Positions 6,704 through 16,645 of a DNA stretch of 64,000 nt are shown piece by piece. The DNA comes from Corallococcus sp. NCRR (GTDB lineage: Bacteria; Myxococcota; Myxococcia; Myxococcales; Myxococcaceae). The notes beneath the pieces are model-generated. The model made no database searches and had not been told where the DNA came from. It was given only the letters and a program-made list of their open reading frames with translations. The stretch lies in assembly GCF_026965535.1 (NCBI RefSeq), contig NZ_CP114039.1, forward strand, positions 8,663,461 through 8,727,460, written 5' to 3'. A program made the position numbers and the translations under genes. The stretch's first letter is position 1, and every line of letters begins with the position of its first letter.

Positions 6704-9646
6704 CTACGGGCAGCCCAGCGGATAGGTGACCTCCACCACGGCGCCCGGGGGCGGGGCGCGCAGCCGGTCGAAGATGACCGCGTTGGCCCGCGCGTCATAG
6801 GACCAGCCGTCCGTCACGGGCAGCCCGTCCACCCGGACGGCGATGGCGCCGGGGTCCTCGGGCAGCTCCGACAGGGGGAAGGCGCGGTTGGGCCCGAAGG
6901 CGCTCTCCGACAGCTTCTCCAGCGACGCGGCCCAGTTGGGCGTGCAGATGCTGTCCACCACGCCGTTGAGCTTCCGGGCCAGCTCCATGTACCGGCTGCC
7001 GGAGCTGCTGGAGGTGGTGCAGGTCGTCAGGTCCTCCGGGCCCACCACGGCGTTGAAGCTCACCTTGGACGGGTCGTTCCCCTTCAGGGCCAGGAGGTAG
7101 GTTTCGTAGAAGGACACCGGCTGGGAGCTGAAGTCCTCCTCGTCGGACAGGACGATGACGGCCAGCTTCGCCTCCTCGCGCAGGAAGCCGCCGTTGCCGT
7201 CGCTGGCCTGGGGCGTGCGCGGGTCGTCCAAATCGTAGAGCAGCGGATCCGACAGCGCGCGGTACGTCGCGTCCAGGCCCTGCTCGTTCCAGTGGCACAC
7301 GCCCACGTGGGTGTTGGTGGCGAAGACGCCGGCCGCGTTGGGCGTCTCCGGCGTGATGATGCGCGGGCTGGAGCCGTCCACGGGGAACAGGCGCCCGTTC
7401 TCACCGCCCTGCGCGCCGCCGGGGCACTCGGACCAGCCGCCCGGGGACGGGTCCAGGCCGGTGGTGGTGACACCGATGCGGTAGTCCACCTGCGCGGCGG
7501 TGGCCGCGGACAGGAAGGCCGCGAAGTTCTCCCCCAGGCTCTGCTGCTCCTCCATCATGGAGCCCGAGTTGTCCACGACGAAGAGCACGTCCACGCGCGC
7601 CTCCGACTGCTGGACGAAGCGGTCCGTCTGGTCCGTCTTCGCCAGGCCCCGCCCCACGAGCCCCGCGTTGTAGACGGCGCCGTCCTTCAGCGTGAAGCGC
7701 ACCGTCGCCGCGTCCTCGCCCTCCGCCCCGGGCGCGTACTTCGCGGTGAGCTTCACCCGCCCGCCCGCGGGGATGGTGGCCGGCAGCGCGCCGGACACGG
7801 CGAACTCCTGGCCCGGCTGCTCCAGCTTCATGCCCGTCACCATCACGTCCCCCGGGCAGTCGTTGTAGGCCATGAACTCGCGGGTGCGCGGGCCGCACGT
7901 CAGCCGGCTGATGCCGAAGTCCACCGTCGTGGGCTGCACGGAGAAGCACCCCTGCACGCCCCGGCCCACCAGGTTCACCAGCGGGTGGCCGCGCGTGGGG
8001 TGGCTCACCCAGCCCTCGGCGAGCCCCTGGAACTCCCCTTCCTCGGACGGGCGGAAGCGCACGAGCAGCGTGGCCTTCCTGCCGGGCTCCAGCACGCTGT
8101 TGGCCACCGTCGTCGCGCGGAAGGCCGGGTCCGACCCCGACGCGAGCTGGAGCCCCGCCAGGAAGCACGCCTGCGTGCCGGTGTTGCGCAGCGTCACCCC
8201 CAGCGCCACCTCCGAGCCCACCGGCACCTGGCCGAAGTCCAGCACCGAGGGCAGCGCGTACTCGCACGGCGCGAAGGATTTGCCCTCGCCCGCCAGCGTC
8301 ACGCCGTCCGTGGCGCTGGAGGTGCGCTGCGTGGAGGTGACGGCCAATTGCCCGCTGCTCGCGCTGCCCACGCCCGCGCGAGGGCTGAAGGTGATGCCCA
8401 CCTTGAGCGAGCCCCCCGGCGCCACCGGCTGGCTGGAGGGCGGCTGCGCGAGCGTGAAGTAGCCGCCCGCCTGCGTGGTGAGGTGGAGATTCGTGACGGT
8501 GGTCTCCTCGCGGCAGTGGTTGTTCACGGTGACGTCGCGCGTGGCGGTCATGCCGAAGGCCACCGGCCCGAAGTCCAGGTGCGCGGGCGTGACCTCCACG
8601 CACGACGCGCCGGCCTCGCCCGTCAGCGTCACCTTGGGACCGGGTGAGGTCGTCTTCGGCTTGCGCACGGCCACCTCCACGCGGCCGTCACGCACCCGGC
8701 CCGCCACCGTGGGCGAGAAGGCCACGCGCAGCTCCACCACCCCGCCCGGCGACAGCACGTCGTTGGGGAGCGCGGGCGCGCTCACCACCTTGAACACGCC
8801 GGACGGGTCCTCCAGGAGCGACGCGCCCTTGTAGCTGAGCGGCTCGGAGCCCAGGTTGCGCACGGTGATGCGCTCCTCGGCGGTGGCGCCCACCGCCACC
8901 CGGCCGAAGTCCACGCGCAGCGGCGTCACCTCCAGCGCGCCCGCGACGCCCATCCCCGTCAGCCGCACCCGCGCGGGCTCGCAGCCGTCGCACACGGCGA
9001 CGTGCAGCTCCGCCTCCGCGTTGCCCAGCCGCACGGGGCTGAAGGCCACCGGCACCTTGCGCGTCTCGTGCGGCGCCAGCGAGGACGGCAGCCCCGCTCC
9101 CGCGGAGAACTGATCCTTGTCCGCGCCCTCCACCGACAGCACCAGCGGGCTCTCCACGTCGGAGGGGTTGCGCACCGTCACCTCGCGCATCTCCACCAGC
9201 CCCAGGTTCACGTTGCCGAAGTCGAGCGCCGACTCCGGCACCTCCACCAGCGCCTTCACGCCGCGCCCGCTGACGGGCACCTGCGTCGCCGCGCCGCCGG
9301 ACGCGTCCGTGAACAGCTCCAGCTGCCCCTGCACCGCGCCCTCCACGTCGGGCGCGAAGCGCACCTCAATCTCGTGCTCCGCGCCGGCCGTCAGCGTGAA
9401 GGGCTCGAACGCGGGGACGCTCACGTTGGGCAGCGACGAGCGCGCCCCCTCCACGCGGTACGACGCGCGCCCCTGGTTCGCCAGCCGCAGCGTCATCTTC
9501 TTGGTGCGCCCCACGGCGGCCGGGCCGAACTCCAGGAGCTCCGGCCTCGCCGCGAAGCCCGTGCGTGCCTGCTGCGAAGTGGGTCGCTCACACGCCGCCG
9601 CCGCCGCCACCACCACCGACAACACCAGCCATCGGAGTCCACGCAT
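6704..9646 (-). CDS. Lipoprotein with six ASH-type (choice-of-anchor D) repeats and a von Willebrand A domain
   Basis: 980 residues. The ATG at 9646 gives a lipoprotein signal peptide (LRWLVLSVVVAAAAAC, cleavage before Cys). Six beta-sandwich repeats of about 110 residues follow, each opening with an [LV][ED]FG signature (LEFGPAAVG, LDFGNVNLG, VDFGRVAVG, LDFGPVAFG, LDFGQVPVG, VDFGISRL), typical of ASPM-SPD2-Hydin/choice-of-anchor D domains. At about residue 685 a vWA domain begins with the metal-binding motif DVLFVVDNSGSM. Such proteins are surface-exposed adhesion or scaffold proteins in myxobacteria. The open frame continues upstream to 9697, but that extension would hide the signal peptide. 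Confidence 0.85.
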   Translation of the reverse strand: MRGLRWLVLSVVVAAAAACERPTSQQARTGFAARPELLEFGPAAVGRTKKMTLRLANQGRASYRVEGARSSLPNVSVPAFEPFTLTAGAEHEIEVRFAPDVEGAVQGQLELFTDASGGAATQVPVSGRGVKALVEVPESALDFGNVNLGLVEMREVTVRNPSDVESPLVLSVEGADKDQFSAGAGLPSSLAPHETRKVPVAFSPVRLGNAEAELHVAVCDGCEPARVRLTGMGVAGALEVTPLRVDFGRVAVGATAEERITVRNLGSEPLSYKGASLLEDPSGVFKVVSAPALPNDVLSPGGVVELRVAFSPTVAGRVRDGRVEVAVRKPKTTSPGPKVTLTGEAGASCVEVTPAHLDFGPVAFGMTATRDVTVNNHCREETTVTNLHLTTQAGGYFTLAQPPSSQPVAPGGSLKVGITFSPRAGVGSASSGQLAVTSTQRTSSATDGVTLAGEGKSFAPCEYALPSVLDFGQVPVGSEVALGVTLRNTGTQACFLAGLQLASGSDPAFRATTVANSVLEPGRKATLLVRFRPSEEGEFQGLAEGWVSHPTRGHPLVNLVGRGVQGCFSVQPTTVDFGISRLTCGPRTREFMAYNDCPGDVMVTGMKLEQPGQEFAVSGALPATIPAGGRVKLTAKYAPGAEGEDAATVRFTLKDGAVYNAGLVGRGLAKTDQTDRFVQQSEARVDVLFVVDNSGSMMEEQQSLGENFAAFLSAATAAQVDYRIGVTTTGLDPSPGGWSECPGGAQGGENGRLFPVDGSSPRIITPETPNAAGVFATNTHVGVCHWNEQGLDATYRALSDPLLYDLDDPRTPQASDGNGGFLREEAKLAVIVLSDEEDFSSQPVSFYETYLLALKGNDPSKVSFNAVVGPEDLTTCTTSSSSGSRYMELARKLNGVVDSICTPNWAASLEKLSESAFGPNRAFPLSELPEDPGAIAVRVDGLPVTDGWSYDARANAVIFDRLRAPPPGAVVEVTYPLGCP

Positions 9647-9830
9647 ACAGAGTCCCCCATTTCCTACGCACGGCACCGGTGTCCCCCCACACAGCATTGC
9701 GCGTGGATCCGGTCGTCGTGGAAAGGTGCAACCCTGGTGCCTGGACGTCCCAACGAGGCGCCGTCACGCCGCCAACACGGCAAACGGGCGCCCACGCTGG
9801 GGAACGGCATTTAACGGGTAAAGCAGGAGA

Positions 9831-9847
9831 TTCCACGTTTCGTGGAA
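9831..9847. promoter_or_regulatory. Inverted repeat in the divergent uvrA upstream region
   Basis: TTCCACG, TTT, CGTGGAA is a perfect 7-base inverted repeat in the 419-base gap between the ASH lipoprotein and uvrA. It is a plausible operator for either gene. I do not recognise it as a known LexA box. The rest of the gap holds no supportable gene; a weaker 5-bp stem (GAACC/GGTTC) lies at 10001-10015. Confidence 0.35.
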
Positions 9848-10065
9848 GCGACTGCAAAAGCTTCACAAACGGTAGATGCCACACCGACCCCTGACCCTCG
9901 GGGGCCGTGCGACTTCCAGAGGGGGAACGTGGCGGGCGCAGGACGTCCGGGTGCCCGTCTGGCTGTGGGGATGCGGGCGGCGGTTTCGGGTGTTTCCGCT
10001 GAACCTCTTCGGTTCTACGCCTTTGCGTGCACCGGAACACCCTTTCAGTGATAAAGCGCGCCCCC

Positions 10066-12939
10066 ATGTCCGAGCCCGACGTCATTTCCATCCGTGGTGC
10101 CAGGGAGCACAACCTCAAGACCGTCTCCCTGGACATCCCGAAGAAGAAGCTCGTGGTGTTCACCGGCGTGTCGGGCTCCGGCAAGAGCTCGCTCGCGTTC
10201 GACACGCTCTACGCGGAGGGCCAGCGCCGCTACGTGGAGAGCCTGTCCTCCTATGCGCGCCAGTTCCTGGGGCAGATGGAGAAGCCCCGCTACGACACGC
10301 TGCGGGGCCTGTCGCCCACCATCTCCATCGAGCAGAAGGCGGCCAGCAACAACCCGCGCTCCACGGTGGGCACCGTCACGGAGGTGCACGACTACCTGCG
10401 CGTGCTCTACGCCTCCATCGGCGTGCAGCACTGCCCCAACTGCGGCCGCAAGGTGGGCAAGCAGAGCGCGCAGCAGATTGTGGATGAGATCATGAAGCTG
10501 CCCGCGGGCACCAAGCTCCAGGTGCTGGCGCCCATCGTCACGAACCGCAAGGGCGAGCACAAGGACCTGCTCGCGGAGGCGCAGAAGCGCGGCTTCTCCC
10601 GCGCGCGCGTGGACGGCAAGGTGCGCGAGTTGGAGGAGCGCATCGAGCTGGACAAGAAGTCCAAGCACGACATCGCGCTCATCATCGACCGCCTGGTGTT
10701 GAAGCCGGACCTGCGCACGCGCCTGACGGACTCCGTGGAGACCGCGCTGCGCGAGGGCAAGGGCACCCTCATCATCACGGATGAGAAGGGGACGCTCGCG
10801 TCCGACCGCGTGATGAGCGAACTGAACGCGTGCCCCGCGTGCGGCCTGTCCTTTGGCGACCTGACGCCCGCGTCGTTCTCCTTCAACAACCCGCTGGGCA
10901 TGTGCACGGACTGCAACGGCCTGGGCACGCGCCCGGAGATGGACGCGGACCTGCTGGTGCCGGACCAGACGCGCAGCATCCGCGACGGCGCGATTGAACC
11001 ATGGGCCAGCGGCATGAACCGCGGCGAGGGCTGGACGGCGGACTTCGTGGAGAGCCTGGCGTCCGCGTTCAAGATCGACCTGGACGTCCCGTACGCGAAG
11101 CTGACCAAGCGGGAGAAGGACGTCCTGATGAACGGCGCGAAGGGCAAGTCCTTCACCGTGCAGTGGGGCGACAACGGCCAGTACGACATGGAGTGGGAGG
11201 GCCTGCTCGCCCGCACCATGCGCAACTTCAAGACGACGACGTCGGAGGCGCGCAAGGCGGAGCTGCAGAAGTACTTCAGCGACAAGCCCTGCCCGTCCTG
11301 CAAGGGCGAGCGCCTGCGTCCGGAGAGCCGCGCGGTGAAGGTGCACTCGCGCACGCTGGTGGACCTGAGCCGGATGACCATCACGGAGGCGCGGACGTTC
11401 CTCACGCAGATGGGCCTCTCCGCGCAGGAGGAGAAGATCGCCCAGGAGCTGCTCAAGGAGATCCGCAGCCGCCTGTCCTTCCTGGTGGACGTGGGCCTGG
11501 GCTACCTCACCCTGGACCGCACCGCGTCCACGCTGTCCGGCGGTGAGAGCCAGCGCATCCGGCTGGCGTCACAGATGGGCAGTGAATTGACAGGCGTCAT
11601 CTACATCCTGGATGAGCCCTCCATCGGCCTGCACCAGCGGGACAACGGCAAGCTGCTCACCACGCTCAAGCGCCTGAGGGACCTGGGCAACTCCGTCATC
11701 GTCGTGGAGCACGACGAGGAGACGATGGAGGAGGCGGACTACCTGGTGGACTTCGGCCCCGGCGCGGGCGAGCTGGGCGGGCAGGTGGTGTCCCAGGGCA
11801 CGCCCAAGCAGGTGATGGCGGACACCCAGAGCCTCACCGGCGCGTACCTGTCCGGCCGCCAGGAGATTGAAATCCCGGAGACGCGCCGCCCGGTGAACCC
11901 CAAGCATCAGATCTCCATCGTGGGCGCGACGGAGAACAACCTGAAGAACGTGGACGCGGACCTCCCGCTGGGCATCTTCACGGCGGTGACGGGCGTGTCC
12001 GGCGCGGGCAAGTCCACGCTGATCAACGAAATCCTCTACCCGGCCCTGGCGCGCGCCCTCTACGACAGCCGCGAGCCCATGGGGAAGCACAAGGCCATCA
12101 AGGGCCTGGAGCACCTGGACAAGGTCATCGACATCGACCAGCGGCCCATTGGCCGCACGCCGCGCAGCAACCCGGCCACGTACACCAAGGTGTTCGACGC
12201 CATCCGTGAGGTGTTCGCGATGACGCCGGAGGCGCGCACGTTCGGCTACGGCCCGGGCCGCTTCAGCTTCAACATCAAGGGCGGCCGCTGCGAGGCGTGC
12301 GAGGGCGACGGCGTGAAGCTGGTGGAGATGCACTTCCTGGCGGACGTGTACGTCCCCTGCGAGGTCTGCAACGGCAAGCGCTTCAACGAGGCCACGCTGC
12401 GCGTGCGCTACAAGGGCAAGAACATCGCGGAGACGCTGGATTTGAGCGTGCGCGAAGCGGTGGACCACTTCGGCGCGCACAAGGACATCATGCGCGTGCT
12501 CACCACGCTCACCGACGTGGGCCTGGGCTACCTGCGGCTGGGCCAGCCCTCCCCCACCCTGTCCGGCGGCGAGGCGCAGCGCATCAAGCTCGCCCGCGAG
12601 CTGGCCCGGGTGGCCACCGGCCGCACGCTCTACATCCTGGATGAGCCCACCACGGGCCTGCATTTCGAGGACATCCGCAAGCTGCTCTCCGTGCTCAACC
12701 GGCTGGTGGAGGCGGGCAACAGCGTGCTCGTCATCGAGCACAACCTGGACGTCATCAAGAGCGCGGACTGGCTCATCGACCTGGGGCCGGAGGGCGGCTC
12801 GGGCGGCGGCAACATCCTGGCGGTGGGGACGCCGGAGGACGTGGCGAAGGTGGAGGCCAGCCACACCGGGCGTTACCTCAAGCACGTGCTGGGCAAGGCG
12901 CGCCGGGCCCGCATTGGCAAGCGCGTGGACGCGGCCTGA
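10066..12939 (+). CDS. uvrA: Excinuclease ABC subunit A (UvrA)
   Basis: 957 residues, the usual UvrA length. Two ABC ATPase modules are visible: Walker [21 protein letters not shown] in the first and [15 protein letters not shown] in the second, each with an ABC signature ([30 protein letters not shown]) and Walker B ending in [10 protein letters not shown] or [13 protein letters not shown]. Zinc-binding Cys pairs are seen at HCPNCGRK and CPACGLS, and in the C-terminal zinc module CEACEGDG with CEVCNGKRF. UvrA recognises DNA damage with UvrB in nucleotide excision repair. The ATG at 10066 ([18 protein letters not shown]) matches the family start. No uvrB or uvrC is adjacent. Confidence 0.98.
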   Translation: MSEPDVISIRGAREHNLKTVSLDIPKKKLVVFTGVSGSGKSSLAFDTLYAEGQRRYVESLSSYARQFLGQMEKPRYDTLRGLSPTISIEQKAASNNPRSTVGTVTEVHDYLRVLYASIGVQHCPNCGRKVGKQSAQQIVDEIMKLPAGTKLQVLAPIVTNRKGEHKDLLAEAQKRGFSRARVDGKVRELEERIELDKKSKHDIALIIDRLVLKPDLRTRLTDSVETALREGKGTLIITDEKGTLASDRVMSELNACPACGLSFGDLTPASFSFNNPLGMCTDCNGLGTRPEMDADLLVPDQTRSIRDGAIEPWASGMNRGEGWTADFVESLASAFKIDLDVPYAKLTKREKDVLMNGAKGKSFTVQWGDNGQYDMEWEGLLARTMRNFKTTTSEARKAELQKYFSDKPCPSCKGERLRPESRAVKVHSRTLVDLSRMTITEARTFLTQMGLSAQEEKIAQELLKEIRSRLSFLVDVGLGYLTLDRTASTLSGGESQRIRLASQMGSELTGVIYILDEPSIGLHQRDNGKLLTTLKRLRDLGNSVIVVEHDEETMEEADYLVDFGPGAGELGGQVVSQGTPKQVMADTQSLTGAYLSGRQEIEIPETRRPVNPKHQISIVGATENNLKNVDADLPLGIFTAVTGVSGAGKSTLINEILYPALARALYDSREPMGKHKAIKGLEHLDKVIDIDQRPIGRTPRSNPATYTKVFDAIREVFAMTPEARTFGYGPGRFSFNIKGGRCEACEGDGVKLVEMHFLADVYVPCEVCNGKRFNEATLRVRYKGKNIAETLDLSVREAVDHFGAHKDIMRVLTTLTDVGLGYLRLGQPSPTLSGGEAQRIKLARELARVATGRTLYILDEPTTGLHFEDIRKLLSVLNRLVEAGNSVLVIEHNLDVIKSADWLIDLGPEGGSGGGNILAVGTPEDVAKVEASHTGRYLKHVLGKARRARIGKRVDAA

Positions 12940-12961
12940 GGGGCCCCGGTAGGGTGGGGGC

Positions 12962-14410
12962 ATGGCCGAGACCTCGACCGCCCCCACCTCCCAGCGCTTC
13001 CCGCCCCAGATTCCCTACATCATCGGGAACGAGGCCTGTGAGCGCTTCAGCTTCTACGGGATGCGGAACATCCTCGTGGTGTTCTTCATCGACTACCTGC
13101 TGCGCACGCAGATGCCGGAGTCAGGGGCGCGGGAGGCGCACGCGAAGTACCTGATGCACCTGTTCATGGCGGGGGTGTACTTCTTCCCGCTCATCGGCGG
13201 GTACCTGGCGGACCGCTTCTTCGGGAAGTTCCACACCATCTTCGTGCTGAGCCTCGTGTACTGCGCGGGGCACGCGTGCCTGGCGCTCTTCGAGGGCAAC
13301 GCCACGGGCTTCTACACGGGCCTGACGCTCATCGCGATTGGCTCCGGCGGCATCAAGCCGTGCGTGTCCGCGATGGTGGGCGACCAGTTCACGGAGGGCA
13401 ACAAGCACCTGGTGAAGAAGGTCTTCGCCATCTTCTACTGGACCATCAACTTCGGTTCGTTCTTCGCGTCGCTGTTCATCCCGCTCCTGATGAAGAAGTA
13501 CGGGCCGGCGGTGGCCTTTGGCGTGCCGGGCCTCCTGATGTTCCTGGCCACGGTCATCTTCTGGGCGGGCCGCAAGCACTACGTGCTGGTGCCGCCCACG
13601 GGCCCCAACCCGCACTCGTTCTTCAAGGTGCTGGGCAGCGCGTTCCGGGGCAAGGACGTGGCGGGCGGCACCTGGCTGGACAAGGCGAAGGCGGAGCACC
13701 CGGCGGAGGCGGTGGAGGGCGTGAAGGCGGTGTTCCGCGTGTCCGCGCTGATGCTGCCGTTCGTGCCCTTCTTCTGGATGCTGTTCGATCAGAAGGCGTC
13801 CACCTGGGTGGTGCAGGCGCGGTCCATGGACCCCAACGTGGGCGGCATCGTGTTCCAGCCCAGCCAGATGCAGTTCATCAACCCCATGCTGGTGATGCTG
13901 CTCATCCCCTTCCTGACCGCGGTCGTCTATCCGGCCTTCCAGCGCATGGGCTGGGAGCTGACGCCGCTGCGCCGCATGCCGCTGGGCCTGGTGATTGGCG
14001 CCGCGTCGTTCGTCATCGCGGGCTTCTTCCAGGTGGCCATGGAGGGCGGGCAGACGCTGAACATCGCGTGGCAGCTTCTGCCGTACATCGTGCTGACGGT
14101 GGCGGAGATCCTCGTGTCCACCACGGGCCTGGAGTTCGCGTACACGCAGGCGCCCCGGGAGATGAAGGGCACCATCCAGAGCGTGTGGCTGGTGACGAAC
14201 ACGCTGGCGAACGTGGCGGTGGCCATCGCCGCGGCGCTCAACGTCTTCACGGGCGCCGCGCAGTTCTTCTTCTACGCGGCCCTGGCCGCCGTGGCCGCCG
14301 TGGGCATGGCGCTCGTCGCCCGCCGCTACGTGGTGCGCGACTACTACCAGTCGGACGCGCAGGCTCCCATGGACGGCCGCAACCCGGGCGTCGCGCCGAA
14401 GCCGGCTTAA
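12962..14410 (+). CDS. POT/PTR2-family proton-dependent oligopeptide transporter
   Basis: 482 residues with about 12-14 transmembrane helices. Helix 1 carries the POT signature ExxER (NEACERFSFYGMRNIL) that couples proton and peptide movement. The GGYLADRFFGK and GSGGIKPCVSAMVGDQF segments are characteristic of the family. It starts 22 bases after uvrA and may be co-transcribed. It converges with the kinase gene, overlapping by 4 bases. A second POT transporter is encoded at 17951-19339; the two are clearly divergent in sequence. Confidence 0.92.
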   Translation: MAETSTAPTSQRFPPQIPYIIGNEACERFSFYGMRNILVVFFIDYLLRTQMPESGAREAHAKYLMHLFMAGVYFFPLIGGYLADRFFGKFHTIFVLSLVYCAGHACLALFEGNATGFYTGLTLIAIGSGGIKPCVSAMVGDQFTEGNKHLVKKVFAIFYWTINFGSFFASLFIPLLMKKYGPAVAFGVPGLLMFLATVIFWAGRKHYVLVPPTGPNPHSFFKVLGSAFRGKDVAGGTWLDKAKAEHPAEAVEGVKAVFRVSALMLPFVPFFWMLFDQKASTWVVQARSMDPNVGGIVFQPSQMQFINPMLVMLLIPFLTAVVYPAFQRMGWELTPLRRMPLGLVIGAASFVIAGFFQVAMEGGQTLNIAWQLLPYIVLTVAEILVSTTGLEFAYTQAPREMKGTIQSVWLVTNTLANVAVAIAAALNVFTGAAQFFFYAALAAVAAVGMALVARRYVVRDYYQSDAQAPMDGRNPGVAPKPA

Positions 14411-16629
14411 GGCCCCAGCTGAATCGTCGGATCCGCCGAGGGCGACGTGCGCGGTCCCTGGCGGGGCAGCTCCACCGTGAAGGTGGCCCCCTGCCCCGCC
14501 TCGCTCTCGACCCGCACCGTTCCGCCCAGCCGCTCCACCAGCTGGTTCACGATGTGGAGGCCCAATCCCAGCCCGCCGTAGTGGCGCGACGACACCGCGC
14601 GCTCGAAGGCCCGGAAGATGCGCGCGTGCCGCTCCGCCGGGATGCCGATGCCCTGGTCCCGGACCTCCAGGCGGGCCATCACGGCGTCCCCCTCCACCCG
14701 GACCTCGATGGGCCTCCCCTCGCCGTACTTGATGGCGTTCGAAAGCAGGTTGGTGACGATCTGATCCAACCGCGACCGGTCCCACAGGCCCGGCATCGCC
14801 ACGTCGGCGTGGACCTGGAGCCGGGTTCCGGACGTGGCCAGCTCCGGGACGAAGCGCGCCGCGACGTCCCGGACCAGCGCGGCCAGGTCCACCTCCTCGA
14901 ACTCCAGCTCGAGCTTCCCCGCATGGATGCGGGAGACGTCCAGCAGGGTGTTGACGAGCTTCGCCATCCGCTTCGCCTGCCGCTCGATGACCTCCAGGGA
15001 GTGCTTCACCGCATCCACCCGCGCGGTCCCGAGCGCGCCGGTCCGGGCCAGGCGCATCAGCCCCTGCACCGACAACTGGAGGGACGTGACCGGGGTCTTC
15101 AGCTCATGCGAGGCAATGGAGAGGAACTCGTCCCGAAGGCCAATCGCCAGCTGGGCCTGCTGATAGAGGCGCGCGTTGTCCAGGGCCATCGCCGCGCGGC
15201 GGGCCAGCTCCTGCGCGAGCGCGAAGTCCGCCGGGACGTACTGGCCACCGCCCTCCATGCGGGCGAGCGTGAGCGCGCCGAGCGCGTGCTCCCGCGCGAG
15301 CAGCGGCACTGAAATCCAGGACTGGAACTCGACGACCTCGGACAGGCCCTGCCCGTCCCGCACGCAGCCCAGGGACATGGAGGCGCACCCCTCCGGGCAG
15401 AACTCCGGTTCGCCCACGCGGAGCACCCTCCCCGGGCCATGTTCGGCATCCAGGTCGGGCAGGGCGCAGTACATCCGCACGGGCACGGTGGCGCGCAGCG
15501 CCTCCGAGCGGGCCTCGGTGACGCGCTGGAAGGAATGCCCCCCGTCCAGCAGGTCCACCGCGCACCAGTCGGCGAACCGCTCGACGGTCAGCGCGGCCAC
15601 GCTGCGCAGCGCGTCCTCGGGGGCGAGCGAGCCGGTGAGCAGCCCGGACGCCTCCGCCAGGAGCGCGGACCGCCCCTCCTGCTCCTCCGCGCGGGCGCGC
15701 GCCTGCTGCTCCCGCTGGAAGATCTGATCGCGCTCCTGCTCGGCCCGGCGGTGCTCGGTGATGTCGATGCCGGTGCCGATGACGTACTCGATGGCGTCCG
15801 ACTCGCCGCGCAGGACGTTGCTGGACCAGGCGATGAGCCGGCGCTCACCCTCGCGGGTCACCCAGTGGGTCTCGTACTGCTCGAACCCCAGCCCGGCCGC
15901 GAGCACGGCGAAGTTCTGCTCCACCCGCGCCGCTTCGTCCGGCGGCAGGAGCCGCGTCCAGAAGTGCGCGCCGCGCAGCTCCTCGAAGGAGTAGCCCGTC
16001 ACCTCCTGGCACGCCCGGTTGAAGCGGATGATCCGCCCCTGGGGGTCCAGGACGATGACCAGGGCGCGCGCCGTGTCCAGGACCGCCGAGCTGAAGTCCC
16101 GCTCATGCTGGAGCGCGCGCTCGCTCTCCAGCGTCCTCGCGAAGAGCTGCCGGTGGACGAGCGCGGTGCGGAGCACGGCGCCGAGCCGCTCCACCATGCC
16201 CCGGTATTGCCGCGGCAGGTGCGGCTCGCGGTCGAAGTACAGCAGCAGCAGGCTGGAGGGGGCCCCCGCGTCGTCGATGGGCACCGACCACCGCACGAGC
16301 CCCGGCGAGTCCAGCTCCGGATAGGGCAGGTCGACCCAGAGGGGCGCTGGCAGCCCCGGGCGCGGGGGCAGCCCTGGAATCGGCAGCTGGCGGGAGGCCG
16401 AGGACAGTCCGCTCGCGCCCAGGAGCCCCACCTGTCCCCGCGCGTCCGGCTGGAGCCAGAGGGCGACCGCGCACCCCAGCCGCTCCGCGACGCGCTCCAG
16501 GAAGTCGTCCGCGGGCTTGTAGGGGTTGAGCAGGTCGAGCGCCGCGACGGTGAGCTCCTGGAGCACGCTCAAGAGCGCGAGCCGCTCCTCGGTGAGCTTG
16601 TGGTCCCCGCCCGCGCCATGGTCCGCCAT
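14407..16629 (-). CDS. Sensor histidine kinase with GAF-PAS-GAF input
   Basis: About 740 residues and no membrane span. Domains: an N-terminal GAF-like region (about 10-170), a PAS domain with PAC (about 185-300; RALVIVLDPQGRIIRFNRAC to GTGIDITEHRRAEQERDQI), a short coiled coil, and a second GAF (about 325-490) with several Cys residues (EFCPEGCASMSLGC). HisKA has the phospho-His in SIASHELKTPVTSLQLS, and HATPase_c has NLLSNAIKYGEG and GGLGLGLHIVNQLV. The ATG at 16629 has GAGG upstream; GTG 16641 is the alternative. It lies 16 bases after the FIST gene, so the FIST protein is the likely signal partner. Confidence 0.9.
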   Translation of the reverse strand: MADHGAGGDHKLTEERLALLSVLQELTVAALDLLNPYKPADDFLERVAERLGCAVALWLQPDARGQVGLLGASGLSSASRQLPIPGLPPRPGLPAPLWVDLPYPELDSPGLVRWSVPIDDAGAPSSLLLLYFDREPHLPRQYRGMVERLGAVLRTALVHRQLFARTLESERALQHERDFSSAVLDTARALVIVLDPQGRIIRFNRACQEVTGYSFEELRGAHFWTRLLPPDEAARVEQNFAVLAAGLGFEQYETHWVTREGERRLIAWSSNVLRGESDAIEYVIGTGIDITEHRRAEQERDQIFQREQQARARAEEQEGRSALLAEASGLLTGSLAPEDALRSVAALTVERFADWCAVDLLDGGHSFQRVTEARSEALRATVPVRMYCALPDLDAEHGPGRVLRVGEPEFCPEGCASMSLGCVRDGQGLSEVVEFQSWISVPLLAREHALGALTLARMEGGGQYVPADFALAQELARRAAMALDNARLYQQAQLAIGLRDEFLSIASHELKTPVTSLQLSVQGLMRLARTGALGTARVDAVKHSLEVIERQAKRMAKLVNTLLDVSRIHAGKLELEFEEVDLAALVRDVAARFVPELATSGTRLQVHADVAMPGLWDRSRLDQIVTNLLSNAIKYGEGRPIEVRVEGDAVMARLEVRDQGIGIPAERHARIFRAFERAVSSRHYGGLGLGLHIVNQLVERLGGTVRVESEAGQGATFTVELPRQGPRTSPSADPTIQLGP

Positions 16630-16645
16630 GCGCCACCTCACTCCC

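Noticed and set aside
5183..8647. 1154-codon plus-strand open frame
   Set aside because: It runs antisense through the metallophosphoesterase and ASH/vWA genes; long antisense frames are expected at this GC content, and its translation is repetitive with no domain.
10001..10015. GAACC/GGTTC dyad as an SOS box for uvrA
   Set aside because: The spacing does not match known GAAC-N4-GTTC or CTGT-N8-ACAG boxes, and a 5-bp stem is too weak.
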